A DNA stretch of 64,000 nucleotides from Alloteropsis semialata (lineage: Eukaryota > Streptophyta > Magnoliopsida > Poales > Poaceae). A program made the position numbers and the translations under genes. This document shows, in pieces, positions 10,401 through 20,345 of this stretch; the first letter of the stretch is position 1; each line of letters starts with the position of its first letter. The notes under the pieces were generated by a model. It was not told where the DNA came from and did no database searches. It was given only the letters and a program-made list of their open reading frames with translations. The stretch covers positions 53,699,463-53,763,462 of the forward strand of contig CM014271.1 of NCBI GenBank assembly GCA_004135705.1, in the 5' to 3' direction.

Positions 10401-11924
10401 TACCTTATGCCTAGATGGTGTCCTCCTTTTCATCCAGGGTGGGGTAATAACAGAGTTCCTGCACATGAGAGGTTGGAGTATAACCGTTCGGCTCCCCGTC
10501 GATCAGGTTGGGACGTTCCACCTCAAACCGGTGGAACCGGTTCAGCAAACCGGTTAAACCGGTTTCCCCCGAGGAAACAGCCTTCTCTTCCCAAGCAAGT
10601 TTATCAACCTAAGAAGGTGGAGGAAGTTGTGCAGAAGATGGAGGTCGACCAGGAGAGGACTACTGCTGCTGACATCATCCAGATTGGTGACTTCCAAGTG
10701 AATTTGAAGGACGATGGCAAGATGCCTATGATAATTGGAGATCAAGTCAAGCCATCAGTCCAGGAGAACGTCGCTGTAGAGCCTAATGAGGGTAAGAAGG
10801 TTGAAATTGACAGAACTAAATACCTTATGCCTAGATGGTGTCCTCCAGGTTTGACGCGAACACAAAAGAGGAAGTTGCAGCGACTGCGTTTTCAAGACCA
10901 GAAAGAGAAGGCACTGGAGAAACAGAGGGATGAGCACTTCAATAAGTACAGGCCAATGATCCCTCCAGGCAAGGGGTGGAAGAAGACCGAAGCTCCAGAA
11001 CCGAAACCGGTGGAACCGGATTCCAAACCGGTGGAACCGGTTCTATCCCCTGTGCCGTCCACTGCTGCACTAGAACCGGTGGAACCGGTTCTAAAACCGG
11101 TGGAACCGGTTTCTGCTGATCCAGGTCCATCCCGAATTGCGTCTGAAATTTCTGTTACTCCTGCGTTTGATCAGAGGTTGTCATCGGATTCCCAGAATAT
11201 GGACGATGAACAGCTAGTTGATTATGGATCATCACCTGAACGTATGAGTGTTGATGCTAATGTGGTGCACCTATCTTCGGATTATTACATTATTCCGGAG
11301 GATGAGATTGCTCATTTAGACTTTGGCCCGAAAGAAGCTATATTTAAAAGGCCAAAGGATTCTGAAAATCACTTGAAGGCGCTGTACATGAAAGGACATA
11401 TCAATGGGAGGCCGATTTCAAGGATGCTTGTTGACACCGGGGCGATTGTCAATTTGATGCCTTATACTGTGTTCAAGAAGCTTGGTGGACTTGATGATGA
11501 GTTGATCAAGACCAACATGACTATCAGCGGTGTGGGAGGAGGCGAGCCTATGAGTGCTAAGGGCGTTGCTTCTATGGAGCTCACCGTTGGGAGTAAGACG
11601 TTGCCTACCGCTTTCTTCGTCGCCGAGACCCAAGGTAATTTCAATTTAATATTGGGTCGTGATTGGATTCATGCGAATAGATGCGTACCTTCTAGTTTGC
11701 ACCAATTTCTTATTCAATGGGTAGACGAAGACATTGAGGTTGTACATGGAGACACATCGGCTTGTGTTGCATTGGCTGATGGATCTACCATGTCTATGCA
11801 TGATCATGTTAAGTGCTTAACAGGTTTAGATATTTCTGATTATGAGATGATCAGCTGTACTAGAGATGGCTTCGTGCCTGCTGTTTTAAAGCCGGTTGAG
11901 TATCGGCTAAACCATTTGATTTGA
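7470..11924 (+). pseudogene. G1 gag-protease polyprotein with one nonsense codon
   Basis: The frame starts at ATG 7470 (MGSISDLDKD) and is open to 8624. A TGA at 8625-8627 falls where a tryptophan is expected inside the Retrotrans_gag domain, and the same frame then continues to 11924. After Gag comes a C-x2-H-x4-H-x4-C zinc site (CKLHNSFTHATNDC) near 9212-9253. Next is a proline/glutamine-rich linker, then a retropepsin with an intact D-T-G active site (LVDTGAIVNLMPY, near 11430). The linker holds a 420-bp tandem duplication (10001-10840). Short phrases such as KPVEPV, TGGTGS and NRLNRF are the ACCGGT motif read in different frames. Gag packages the RNA and the protease matures the polyprotein. 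With one stop this copy is nearly intact. Confidence 0.9.
10001..10840 (+). repeat. 420-bp in-frame tandem duplication in the G1 polyprotein
   Basis: The blocks at 10001-10420 and 10421-10840 differ at a single site that I can see (GACGTGCC versus GACGTTCC). Each encodes 140 residues. The flanking TCCTCC at both borders is probably the microhomology that caused the duplication. The near identity means the event is recent. Confidence 0.95.
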
Positions 11925-11928
11925 ATTA

Positions 11929-13448
11929 ATGAATAGTTCAGAATGGTTGCAGCAGAGACGTGAGCACTATCGGGCACAAAAGAACGATATGTGTGAAGCT
12001 ATTGAGGACTTTGATGATATGAGTAAATTAGGACAAGGTTTTACGTCGGCTGATCCTTTAGAGGAGGTTGATATTGGTGATGGTACTGTACCTAGGCCGA
12101 CGTTTGTAAACAAAAATTTGAAAGCTGATTATAAAGCTGAATTAATCGAGCTGTTGAAAGAATATGTTGATTGTTTTGCATGGAATTATAAAGAGATGCC
12201 TGGTTTAAGCCGCGAGTTAGTTGAACATCGGCTGCCTATTAAGCCTGGTTTTAGGCCTTTTAAACAAACTGCTAGGCGTTTCAATCCTAACATGTATGAC
12301 CGAATTAAAGAAGAAATTAATCGGTTGTTGGATGCAAACTTTATTAGGCCTTGTCGTTATGCTGAATGGTTATCTAATATTGTGCCTGTTGAGAAAAAGG
12401 ATTCTGGTAAGCTCAGAGTTTGCATTGATTTTAGAAATCTTAATAGAGCTACTCCTAAAGATGAATATCCTATGCCTATAGCCGACATGCTTATTAATGA
12501 TGCTTCTGGACATAAAGTTATTAGTTTTCTTGATGGTAATGCTGGTTACAATCAAATATTCATGGCCGAAGAGGATATTTCCAAAACGGCTTTTATATGT
12601 CCAGGTTTTGTTGGTTTATTTGAGTGTGTAGTCATGACCTTTGGTTTAAAAAATGCTGGAGCTACTTACCAAAGGGCAATGAATTTAATTTTTCATGACT
12701 TGCTTGGTTTAATCATAGAAGTTTATATCGATGATATTGTTGTTAAATCGGCTGGTTTAAATCCTCATTTAGCTGATTTAAGACTTGCTTTTGAAAGAAT
12801 GCGTCGATATGGATTAAAGATGAACCCTCTTAAATATGCGTTTGGTGTGTCGGCTGGAAAGTTTTTAGGCTTTATTATTCATGAAAATGGCATAGAGATA
12901 GATCCTAAGAAGATTGATATTATTAAGAAGATTAAAGCTCCTACATGCAAAAAGGATTTACAGAAATTCTTGGGCAAGGTGAATTACTTAAGAAGATTTA
13001 TTTGTAACTTATCTGGGAAAGTTAGTGCTTTCACTCCTATTCTTCGGTTAAAAGATGAAGCCGAATTTACTTGGGGGGCAAAACAGCAAGAAGCTTTTGA
13101 GAAGATTAAATATTACTTGTCTTCGCCGCCGGTCATGAAAGCTCCTAGGAGAGGATTTCCATTCAAATTATATGTGGCTGCTGAAGATCAAGTAATTGGG
13201 GCTATTTTGACTCAAGAAACCGAAGAAAAGGAGCATATTATTACCTATGCAAGTCGTCGACTATTAGATGCCGAAACGAGGTATATATTTATTGAAAAGC
13301 TTTGCTTATCATTATATTATGCTTGTACCAAGATGAGGCATTATTTATTATCCAATACTTGCATAGTAGCTTGTCAAACCGATATTATTAAATATATGTT
13401 GCATAGACCAATTTTAAGTGGGAGAATTGGTAAATGGGCTTATGCTCT
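11929..13448 (+). CDS. G1 reverse transcriptase / RNase H, truncated by gap
   Basis: This frame starts four bases after the protease frame stops, in another reading frame. The RT core shows FLDGNAGYNQ, MTFGLKNAGATYQR and the catalytic YIDDIVV near residue 265. It is followed by the gypsy RNase H region with ITYASRRLLDAETRY. The sequence ends in N at 13449, so the C-terminal RNase H, integrase and 3' LTR are unseen. Making RT in a frame apart from Gag-protease is seen in Ogre/Tat-type elements. No lesion is visible in this part. Confidence 0.9.
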
Positions 13449-14448
13449 NNNNNNNNNNNNNNNNNNNNNNNNNNNNNNNNNNNNNNNNNNNNNNNNNNNN
13501 NNNNNNNNNNNNNNNNNNNNNNNNNNNNNNNNNNNNNNNNNNNNNNNNNNNNNNNNNNNNNNNNNNNNNNNNNNNNNNNNNNNNNNNNNNNNNNNNNNNN
13601 NNNNNNNNNNNNNNNNNNNNNNNNNNNNNNNNNNNNNNNNNNNNNNNNNNNNNNNNNNNNNNNNNNNNNNNNNNNNNNNNNNNNNNNNNNNNNNNNNNNN
13701 NNNNNNNNNNNNNNNNNNNNNNNNNNNNNNNNNNNNNNNNNNNNNNNNNNNNNNNNNNNNNNNNNNNNNNNNNNNNNNNNNNNNNNNNNNNNNNNNNNNN
13801 NNNNNNNNNNNNNNNNNNNNNNNNNNNNNNNNNNNNNNNNNNNNNNNNNNNNNNNNNNNNNNNNNNNNNNNNNNNNNNNNNNNNNNNNNNNNNNNNNNNN
13901 NNNNNNNNNNNNNNNNNNNNNNNNNNNNNNNNNNNNNNNNNNNNNNNNNNNNNNNNNNNNNNNNNNNNNNNNNNNNNNNNNNNNNNNNNNNNNNNNNNNN
14001 NNNNNNNNNNNNNNNNNNNNNNNNNNNNNNNNNNNNNNNNNNNNNNNNNNNNNNNNNNNNNNNNNNNNNNNNNNNNNNNNNNNNNNNNNNNNNNNNNNNN
14101 NNNNNNNNNNNNNNNNNNNNNNNNNNNNNNNNNNNNNNNNNNNNNNNNNNNNNNNNNNNNNNNNNNNNNNNNNNNNNNNNNNNNNNNNNNNNNNNNNNNN
14201 NNNNNNNNNNNNNNNNNNNNNNNNNNNNNNNNNNNNNNNNNNNNNNNNNNNNNNNNNNNNNNNNNNNNNNNNNNNNNNNNNNNNNNNNNNNNNNNNNNNN
14301 NNNNNNNNNNNNNNNNNNNNNNNNNNNNNNNNNNNNNNNNNNNNNNNNNNNNNNNNNNNNNNNNNNNNNNNNNNNNNNNNNNNNNNNNNNNNNNNNNNNN
14401 NNNNNNNNNNNNNNNNNNNNNNNNNNNNNNNNNNNNNNNNNNNNNNNN
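13449..14448. other. assembly gap, 1000 N
   Basis: This is a run of exactly 1000 undetermined bases, a typical placeholder of unknown true size. It starts inside the G1 RNase H and ends in unrelated sequence. Confidence 1.
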
Positions 14449-15858
14449 TCATGACCAAAAGGAGCACAGTCACGAATGAAATGGGAGCAACTTCAGCAAA
14501 CCATTCAGGTCCATGTCAACGAGTCAGTGGAGCAGAATAGTCCTACATAGAAACATTTACAAGTGCCAAGAACACGGTATGTCAACGAGTCAGTGGAGCA
14601 GAATAGTCCTACATAGAAACATTTACAAGTGCCAAGAACACGGTATATAGGGAGAAAAAGCAACCAAACCTCAGGAACAAATGGGGAAACAAAATAGTTT
14701 GATGGTAGTGTTAAACAAACAGATTGTGACACCACCTTGATATTTTCAGGACCATCTTAGACAAGGCTAGCCTAAATGTTATACAATACCATATCACAGA
14801 CATATGCATCAGTAGTTGTTACTTCAGATCCCAGCCAACACCAGAAAGATGTTCTGATGAATGTTGCAAACCAAAAACTAGTATGCAACAGAACAGAAGA
14901 ATAAAACATATCAGTTGAAACCACCTTTCAAGTCAACGAACTGAAAACAGCATCAGATAAATTTAGTCAGTTAACGAGTGAGAGAGAGGCAATATAGTTG
15001 ATATTCCACGTATAATCGAATGCTTCCTTAAAGATGTTGTCCCACTATTGACAGAAGAGAATGCATAAAGGCATGCCCACTTTAGTATCTACTGATCAAA
15101 TTTCTACATCTACTCATGTTTCCCTTTCCCATGCCTCATAATCAAAATCCATATCATATGTCGTGATCACATGAACATAAGATAAAACTCTTTGGTGAAT
15201 TGACAATGAAGAATTAACTCCCATCGTGCCCTGATAAACATCTCAAAGAAAGAGACGATGCACCACATCTCCATAGAAGCAACAAGCCTACAATACTCAA
15301 AACAAAATTGCAAGATAATATGAATTTATCCAGGCTAGGTTATTCAATAATCAAAAAGTTTATAAATGGATAGAAAAGAGGTATCCATGTGACTTCTGAA
15401 CACAAAGAAAGAGCAACACAAAAACATCTTTAGCCACAAAAATTCCTGTTCAGAGTTTCTTTGCTATGTAGTGCAGTTGATGTCTAGGCATAGTAGTATT
15501 TCTGTCATAAGCACATCAACATCTTCAACCATGGATACTAATATCCAAACAAAATCAGAACTTTGGAAAATGCCAATCCGATGGCCTTGCCGACCATCAT
15601 ATTTTTCAGTTCAAACAATTGTTTCTAAGAAGATTACAGCACGCAATTGCATGAATCCCTGCTACTAGGATGAAAATCAAATAATAAGTATCCACCACCA
15701 AAAACTAGCAATGTCAACTAAATTCTTTAACAGAAATCAGAAATAACAGCACAGTACCATCCAGAATGGCAAACAGCGATACAACAAATAACAACAATTA
15801 ATTAACGTACAAACATAAAAGAATTGAAGGGCTAAAGGAGCAACCATGGCATCCATTT
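14449..15858. other. 3' flank of the F-box gene
   Basis: This AT-rich sequence lies downstream of the minus-strand F-box gene and probably includes its 3' UTR. It has no credible protein-coding exon. It contains one perfect 66-bp tandem duplication. Confidence 0.4.
14515..14646. repeat. perfect 66-bp tandem duplication
   Basis: The units at 14515-14580 and 14581-14646 are identical, beginning GTCAACGAGTCAGTGGAGC. It lies only 67 bases after the gap, so a very recent duplication or an assembly error are both possible. Confidence 0.9.
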
Positions 15859-17445
15859 TCAAGACTCGTGAGTTGTATAGCAGGCTCCACGTGGTTGCCT
15901 TCGGAAAAGGGAAACAGACAAGCTCCTTGGCATCAAAGCACCCATTCGTGCTTTCCATCTTGAAGGCCTGCCGCTGCTCCCACTTGAGAGGTCCGGTCCT
16001 ATCCGATCATCCAAATCCTCTGGCAGCACATCACTCCCAGCATTGTCCAGCACGCCACTCTCATCAATGCTCCGAGCATCCTGCAACTCACCACCACCAC
16101 CTGGTGTGTCAAAATTGACAGCAAGGGCTCCATTCCTGCTAGCCCGGAGACGCTCAGCGCACTCAGACGTCACCCGGCGGCACTTCTTCACCTTAACCTT
16201 GACAAGGCGGGGGCAGCCTTCGGCAAGTTTATCCATCCCTGCGTCAGACACCGGACACGCCTTGATGCACAGCTTACGCAAGGCAGCACATTTGGCCGCA
16301 ACACACGAGATCTCCGCATCTCCGAACGTGTCGGAACCGCACAGCGCAAGCCGCTCCAGGGTGGGACAGTTGGCAGCAATCAATTCTAGACTGGAATATG
16401 TCAAATTCACACCAATGAGGACCAATTCCTGCAAGCTGGCACATTTCTGTGCCACGGCAGCGAGCCCACGGTCACCAATCCTGTTCGCCTTCCATCCATC
16501 AACATGCAGCTTGCGGAGGCGTGGAGACTTTGCGGCAAGCGCAGCTAAACCAACGTCTGTAACCTCAGGTGCCTTTGCAAGGTAGAGGACCTCAAGCCCA
16601 AACAAGGCAGCTACACCGCGGTCGCTGACCTGCAGCTTCTCAAGGTGGAGCTCTGCTAGGAGGGAATCCCTTGGGACGTCCTGGAGCACAAGGTCCCAGT
16701 CGCCTGAGCATCGGATAATCTTGAGGGTTTTGAGATTGGGCGATTGGGTGATCAAACAGGAGAAGCACTGGCCGTTGTAGAGCTCCTTGAGCGACAGAGA
16801 CTGGAGGCGTGGGCCAGAGACGGCGATGGGCTCCGAATCAGCGAGTCCGCGGAGGCGCTTGATGGAGAGCTCCTCGAGCTGGAGGCAGGAGCGGAGCACA
16901 GCCTCGATTCCCTTGGCCCCGAAGGCGCAGGAGCCGACGGAGAGCTTGCGGAGGTTGGCGGCGGTGGCGGCGAGCCCGGCGACCCCGTCGTCGGTGACCG
17001 CGCGCAGGGAGCGGAGCTTGAGGCGTCGCAGGCCCGGGCCGAGGCGGTCGGCGACGAGCGCGAGGGCGGGGTCCCCGACGCTCTCGGCGCGGCGGTCGCA
17101 CTTGAGCGCGAGCTTCGAGACGGTGGGGAAGCGCGCGAGGAGGCGGGGCAGCGCGGAGTCGGCGAGGAGCGGCGCCCTGGCGTCGAGCGCGAGGCGGAGG
17201 CGGGAGGCGGCCTCGGCGGCGAGCCAGCGGCGGCAGACGAGGGAGCAGCGCTTGCGGTCGCCGGAGCCGAGGAGGCCGAAGACGAGGGCGAGGAGCTCCT
17301 CGGGGAGGTCGGCGGTGTGGTCCTCCCCGGCGGCCTCGGCGAGGGACGCGAGGAGCTGCGGCGGCGGCGCGGGTAGGGCCGGCGAAGGGGACGGCGGCGG
17401 GGGCGGGGGCTTGCGGCGGCGCGGGGCTGAGGGGCACTGGCCCAT
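15859..17445 (-). CDS. F-box/LRR protein, SKIP2/VFB type
   Basis: This is a single open frame of 528 residues starting MGQCPSAPRRRK. After a proline-rich stretch (residues 10-30) lies an F-box at about 44-84 (DLPEELLALVFGLL...CSLVCRRWL). About a dozen AMN1-type leucine-rich repeats follow, up to residue 440 (for example LRKLSVGSC, LQELVLIG, LERLALCG). The acidic C-terminal tail shows no domain. The architecture and starting MGQ match the Arabidopsis SKIP2/VFB group (At1g47056-like), whose F-box binds SKP1 in an SCF ubiquitin ligase while the repeats bind the substrate. The coding sequence is strikingly GC-rich toward its 5' end, as in many grass genes. Gly2, Cys4 and Ser6 would suit N-myristoylation and S-acylation. 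No intron or lesion is visible. Confidence 0.93.
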   Translation of the reverse strand: MGQCPSAPRRRKPPPPPPSPSPALPAPPPQLLASLAEAAGEDHTADLPEELLALVFGLLGSGDRKRCSLVCRRWLAAEAASRLRLALDARAPLLADSALPRLLARFPTVSKLALKCDRRAESVGDPALALVADRLGPGLRRLKLRSLRAVTDDGVAGLAATAANLRKLSVGSCAFGAKGIEAVLRSCLQLEELSIKRLRGLADSEPIAVSGPRLQSLSLKELYNGQCFSCLITQSPNLKTLKIIRCSGDWDLVLQDVPRDSLLAELHLEKLQVSDRGVAALFGLEVLYLAKAPEVTDVGLAALAAKSPRLRKLHVDGWKANRIGDRGLAAVAQKCASLQELVLIGVNLTYSSLELIAANCPTLERLALCGSDTFGDAEISCVAAKCAALRKLCIKACPVSDAGMDKLAEGCPRLVKVKVKKCRRVTSECAERLRASRNGALAVNFDTPGGGGELQDARSIDESGVLDNAGSDVLPEDLDDRIGPDLSSGSSGRPSRWKARMGALMPRSLSVSLFRRQPRGACYTTHES

Positions 17446-17642
17446 GGCGGGCAGGGCGGCGGCGGATCTGCCGAGGAAGGGGAAGGGGAAGAGGAATGGG
17501 GGGAGGAGGAGAGTGGGTGGGTGGGGCGAGGTCAGGAATTCAGGCTGCCTGCGGACGCCACCAAGGGATTCAACCCGATTTAATGCTGCCGCCCGTGGTC
17601 TTCGCGCACGCCAGTTTTCTCTTTTTCTTTTTTTTTCCTTTT

Positions 17643-17650
17643 CTTTATAG
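17643..17650 (-). promoter_or_regulatory. candidate TATA box of the F-box gene
   Basis: CTATAAAG on the minus strand lies about 200 bases upstream of the ATG, at the edge between the GC-rich leader and AT-rich upstream DNA. A CT-rich tract on the same strand side (17606-17645) is typical of plant core promoters. Confidence 0.5.
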
Positions 17651-18224
17651 TTATTATTATTATTGGTATATTATTATTAACGTTATCATCGTTATTATTA
17701 GGACTAGAATTTAACTTACTCTATACGATTCTTCTACAATTGCGACTGCATATTTTGGTTGCGTATATTTTAGTTCTAGGGTGGAGATTTTTTGTGAACT
17801 CGAAATTTCCTCGTGTGTGGTCATTGTCAACCAAAGCATAGCTTTTAGGTCTTTGTTTTTTATGATTAGCCTTTAGATTATCAGCAATGGAGCAAATAAG
17901 ACAAACTTCAACCCTGAACTCCAATTTTATTGTAAGATAGGTGCCAAATCTATAATTAATCACAACATGTATACTTAATAGTTTTCTTATTATTCATGGC
18001 TTCTTTTCAAGCAATATAATTGATGCAACCATGGGCCAGTTATGGACTTGTAGATATGGCATCTCAAATATTCTATCTAGTATAGTGATCGATCACATTT
18101 ATTTTTTTATTTTCCTTATCCACATTTTAAGACATGCTGATATCCTAAATTGAGGGAAGGGGCTTCAGTTTTTTTAAGAAAATGTGTTAGAGAACTATTT
18201 ACCACAATTTAAAAATACATAACC
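17651..18224. other. AT-rich upstream region of the F-box gene
   Basis: I see no gene. Simple ATT-type repeats occur at 17650-17700. Regulatory sites could be here but none can be assigned. Confidence 0.3.
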
Positions 18225-18500
18225 CCTGTCCTGGAATATAAAGGCAGTCGAAGGTTCATAATTTATCCTCAAATACAAGGCACTCTAAAACTTTTAGACA
18301 AATATTAAAAAATCATTTAATTTTCATTGTCTCTCCATTGCATACCTGACTTTTCTATTCCTTACTCCACTTTTTAATCTTAGGAACAACTTTATTACGG
18401 CTGCTAAATAGAAAGGTTTCGGAAGGTACATGCGTCTTTTATTCTCTCTTTTAATCTGTCTTAAAATTGCTAGAATGCCTTGCATTACAAGATGGAGCGA
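18225..18500. mobile_element. Stowaway-like MITE
   Basis: The left side reads CTGTCCTGGAATATAAAGGCA. The reverse complement of the right end reads CGCTCCATCTTGTAATGCAAGGCA. Both match the general Stowaway terminus (CTCC...ATAAGGCA), but imperfectly. Exact ends and the TA duplication are not resolved. Confidence 0.5.
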
Positions 18501-18659
18501 CTAACTTGGTTGCATACTTATCTTGTGTTCTTACTCATATCATGTAAAATTCTCAGGATACAATTTTAGGTATAAAAACACATAATTAAGATCTTATTAT
18601 TGTTAAGAAATTAACTAAATTGGTATTATCCTTCATGCTTTCACTTTCTAACATTAAAG

Positions 18660-18890
18660 GAAAGTGATTCTATTTGATCCTGTAGCATAAATTCTAGAAA
18701 AAAAAGATAGAGAATCACTTCATATAATTAGGAGAAGATACTTTTTTAGCTCCATTCTTTTAGTTCATTTAAGAGAATCACTTCACAGAATCAACAGAGA
18801 ATCACTTCTCTCTATAAAACTATTTGGCAGAGCTCATACTAGATTCAACAGAGAATCAGATATGGGAGCTCTGTCAAACAGGTCCTTATT
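18660..18890. mobile_element. MITE remnant
   Basis: The right end, as reverse complement, reads GGACCTGTTTGACAGAGCTC, a common grass MITE terminus. 'gagaatcacttc' recurs four times inside. The left end is not clear. Confidence 0.4.
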
Positions 18891-19289
18891 GTCATGTTGA
18901 AGAGTACTATGTGGTGGAAAATAGGCCCATGGAGAGACCCGTTTATAGAATACAAAGCAAGAGTGTATGACACAGAGTTGTTCCACACTAGTAGTTTGAG
19001 TTGGTGCAAGCCAACTTAAATAAAAAGTTTTTTCCCATGTCTAAACACAGGAGAGAATGGGACTTTGGGTACACATGCCCACACGCGCGCATATTTGTGT
19101 TTTTCGCATAAACGAACACATGACTTGTGACTTGCGATGGAGCGAGCAGCCAAGCCAAGTTTGTGTAAACCTTTTGTCATTAGAGAAAATAATTATGCAG
19201 TCAATACCTTAATCTCAATTAATAGGGTGTCATTATAGATGGAATGGTCCGCAAAGGGCTGTCGTCTCCTCTATAAGAGGAACTAGAGA

Positions 19290-20345
19290 CGTTCACGTGA
19301 AAAATCTCCACGATCTTTTTCTTTTTTCCCCACTATCTTCTTTTCTTGTGAACTGTGTTGTGGTAATGAGTTGCCGAATCTCGCCAGCTCTTATTATTGG
19401 CATGCACCGAGGAGGAGGGTGATAAGGGGCTGGCCGATCTTCTGAGAGGTAGATGATAAGTTCGATTGGAGGAGAACTCGACGTTGGCAATCCGGCTTCA
19501 AATCAGACACGATTCGAACCCTGCAACCGTTACACCACTGCTCCGTTGGTTATCAACCAAGCACAACTTGATTGACCTCACCGAGAAGGCTTTTCCCTGT
19601 AAGCGAATCGACGAACACAAGCAAGAAAGTGAAACACGCAATCTGAAATTACAGATCTGTATGAAGCGAAAATAATGGTGTTCAAGCTCTGATCAATAAA
19701 GGACTAATCACCACAGGGTTGTAAAGCAAGAGCGGGGGCCCTGGATCACTGTAAACGGACTTGTCGCCACAGTTACAATGAATCTATCACAGTTTCGACT
19801 TCGAAAACTTCACTAAACAAAACCAGAGTCTAAATGGCGGCAGCTACTGAGTTTATAAGTACGTCCTAGGGTGGGGGCGACCAGGGAGGGTGCCCACAAC
19901 TTGGGCTTAAGGCCCGACACGATACAAGGCCTGAAAAAGGCCCAAAACAGGTGACGCAGGACCTTTTCGTGGTCACACAGAATGATCCATGAACCTTTTG
20001 GAGGTAAGACCAGAACCAAAAGAAGCGTCTCGTCGTCACGAATCCAACACATCCAAGAACGCCTTCATTGGACGTCGTATGAGAGAGATATCGCCATTTT
20101 GGTGCAGGTATGTCGGCTGAATCCGAAACGAACAGGTAGTCCAAGTTGGCGACGACTTGTTGCTTGGTGATGAGGTCGACTCGTGTATATCCAGCATGGT
20201 GATGTCCTCATCAGAGGGTGAGCGGTATCTCCGAGCTCTCACGGTCGTGAAGCCTGCACAAGGAGCGGCAATAAGGTTTCTAGGCAACCCAACTGCTCGA
20301 CCGTTCAAAGCTAATCGGCTACGTTCTGCGCTACCTCTACATTGA
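19290..20345 (-). mobile_element. probable LTR-retrotransposon remnant
   Basis: On the minus strand a coding-like stretch (20308-20036), a TATA box (ACTTATAAACTC near 19850-19862) and a U5/leader-like region occur in LTR-like order. I could not define the termini or a family. No intact product is encoded. Confidence 0.35.

Larger units (their letters stand above)
6794..13448 (+). mobile_element. Tat-like Ty3/gypsy retrotransposon G1 (3' part in sequence gap)
   Basis: The order is a complete 5' LTR, a primer binding site, a gag-protease region broken by one nonsense codon, then a separate reverse transcriptase/RNase H frame that runs into 1000 N. The RT is close to that of G2 at 32154, so both belong to one lineage. 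The 3' LTR should lie in or beyond the gap. No LTR-like sequence appears just after 14448. Confidence 0.9.

Noticed and set aside
16744..17650. Long plus-strand open frames opposite the F-box gene
   Set aside because: They are antisense shadows of a GC-rich coding sequence with low-complexity composition. The minus-strand frame has clear F-box and LRR homology.
19490..19560. tRNA or SINE-like B box (GGTTCGAATC on the minus strand)
   Set aside because: No matching A box at the proper distance and no cloverleaf could be drawn, so it is probably part of the LTR-like remnant.
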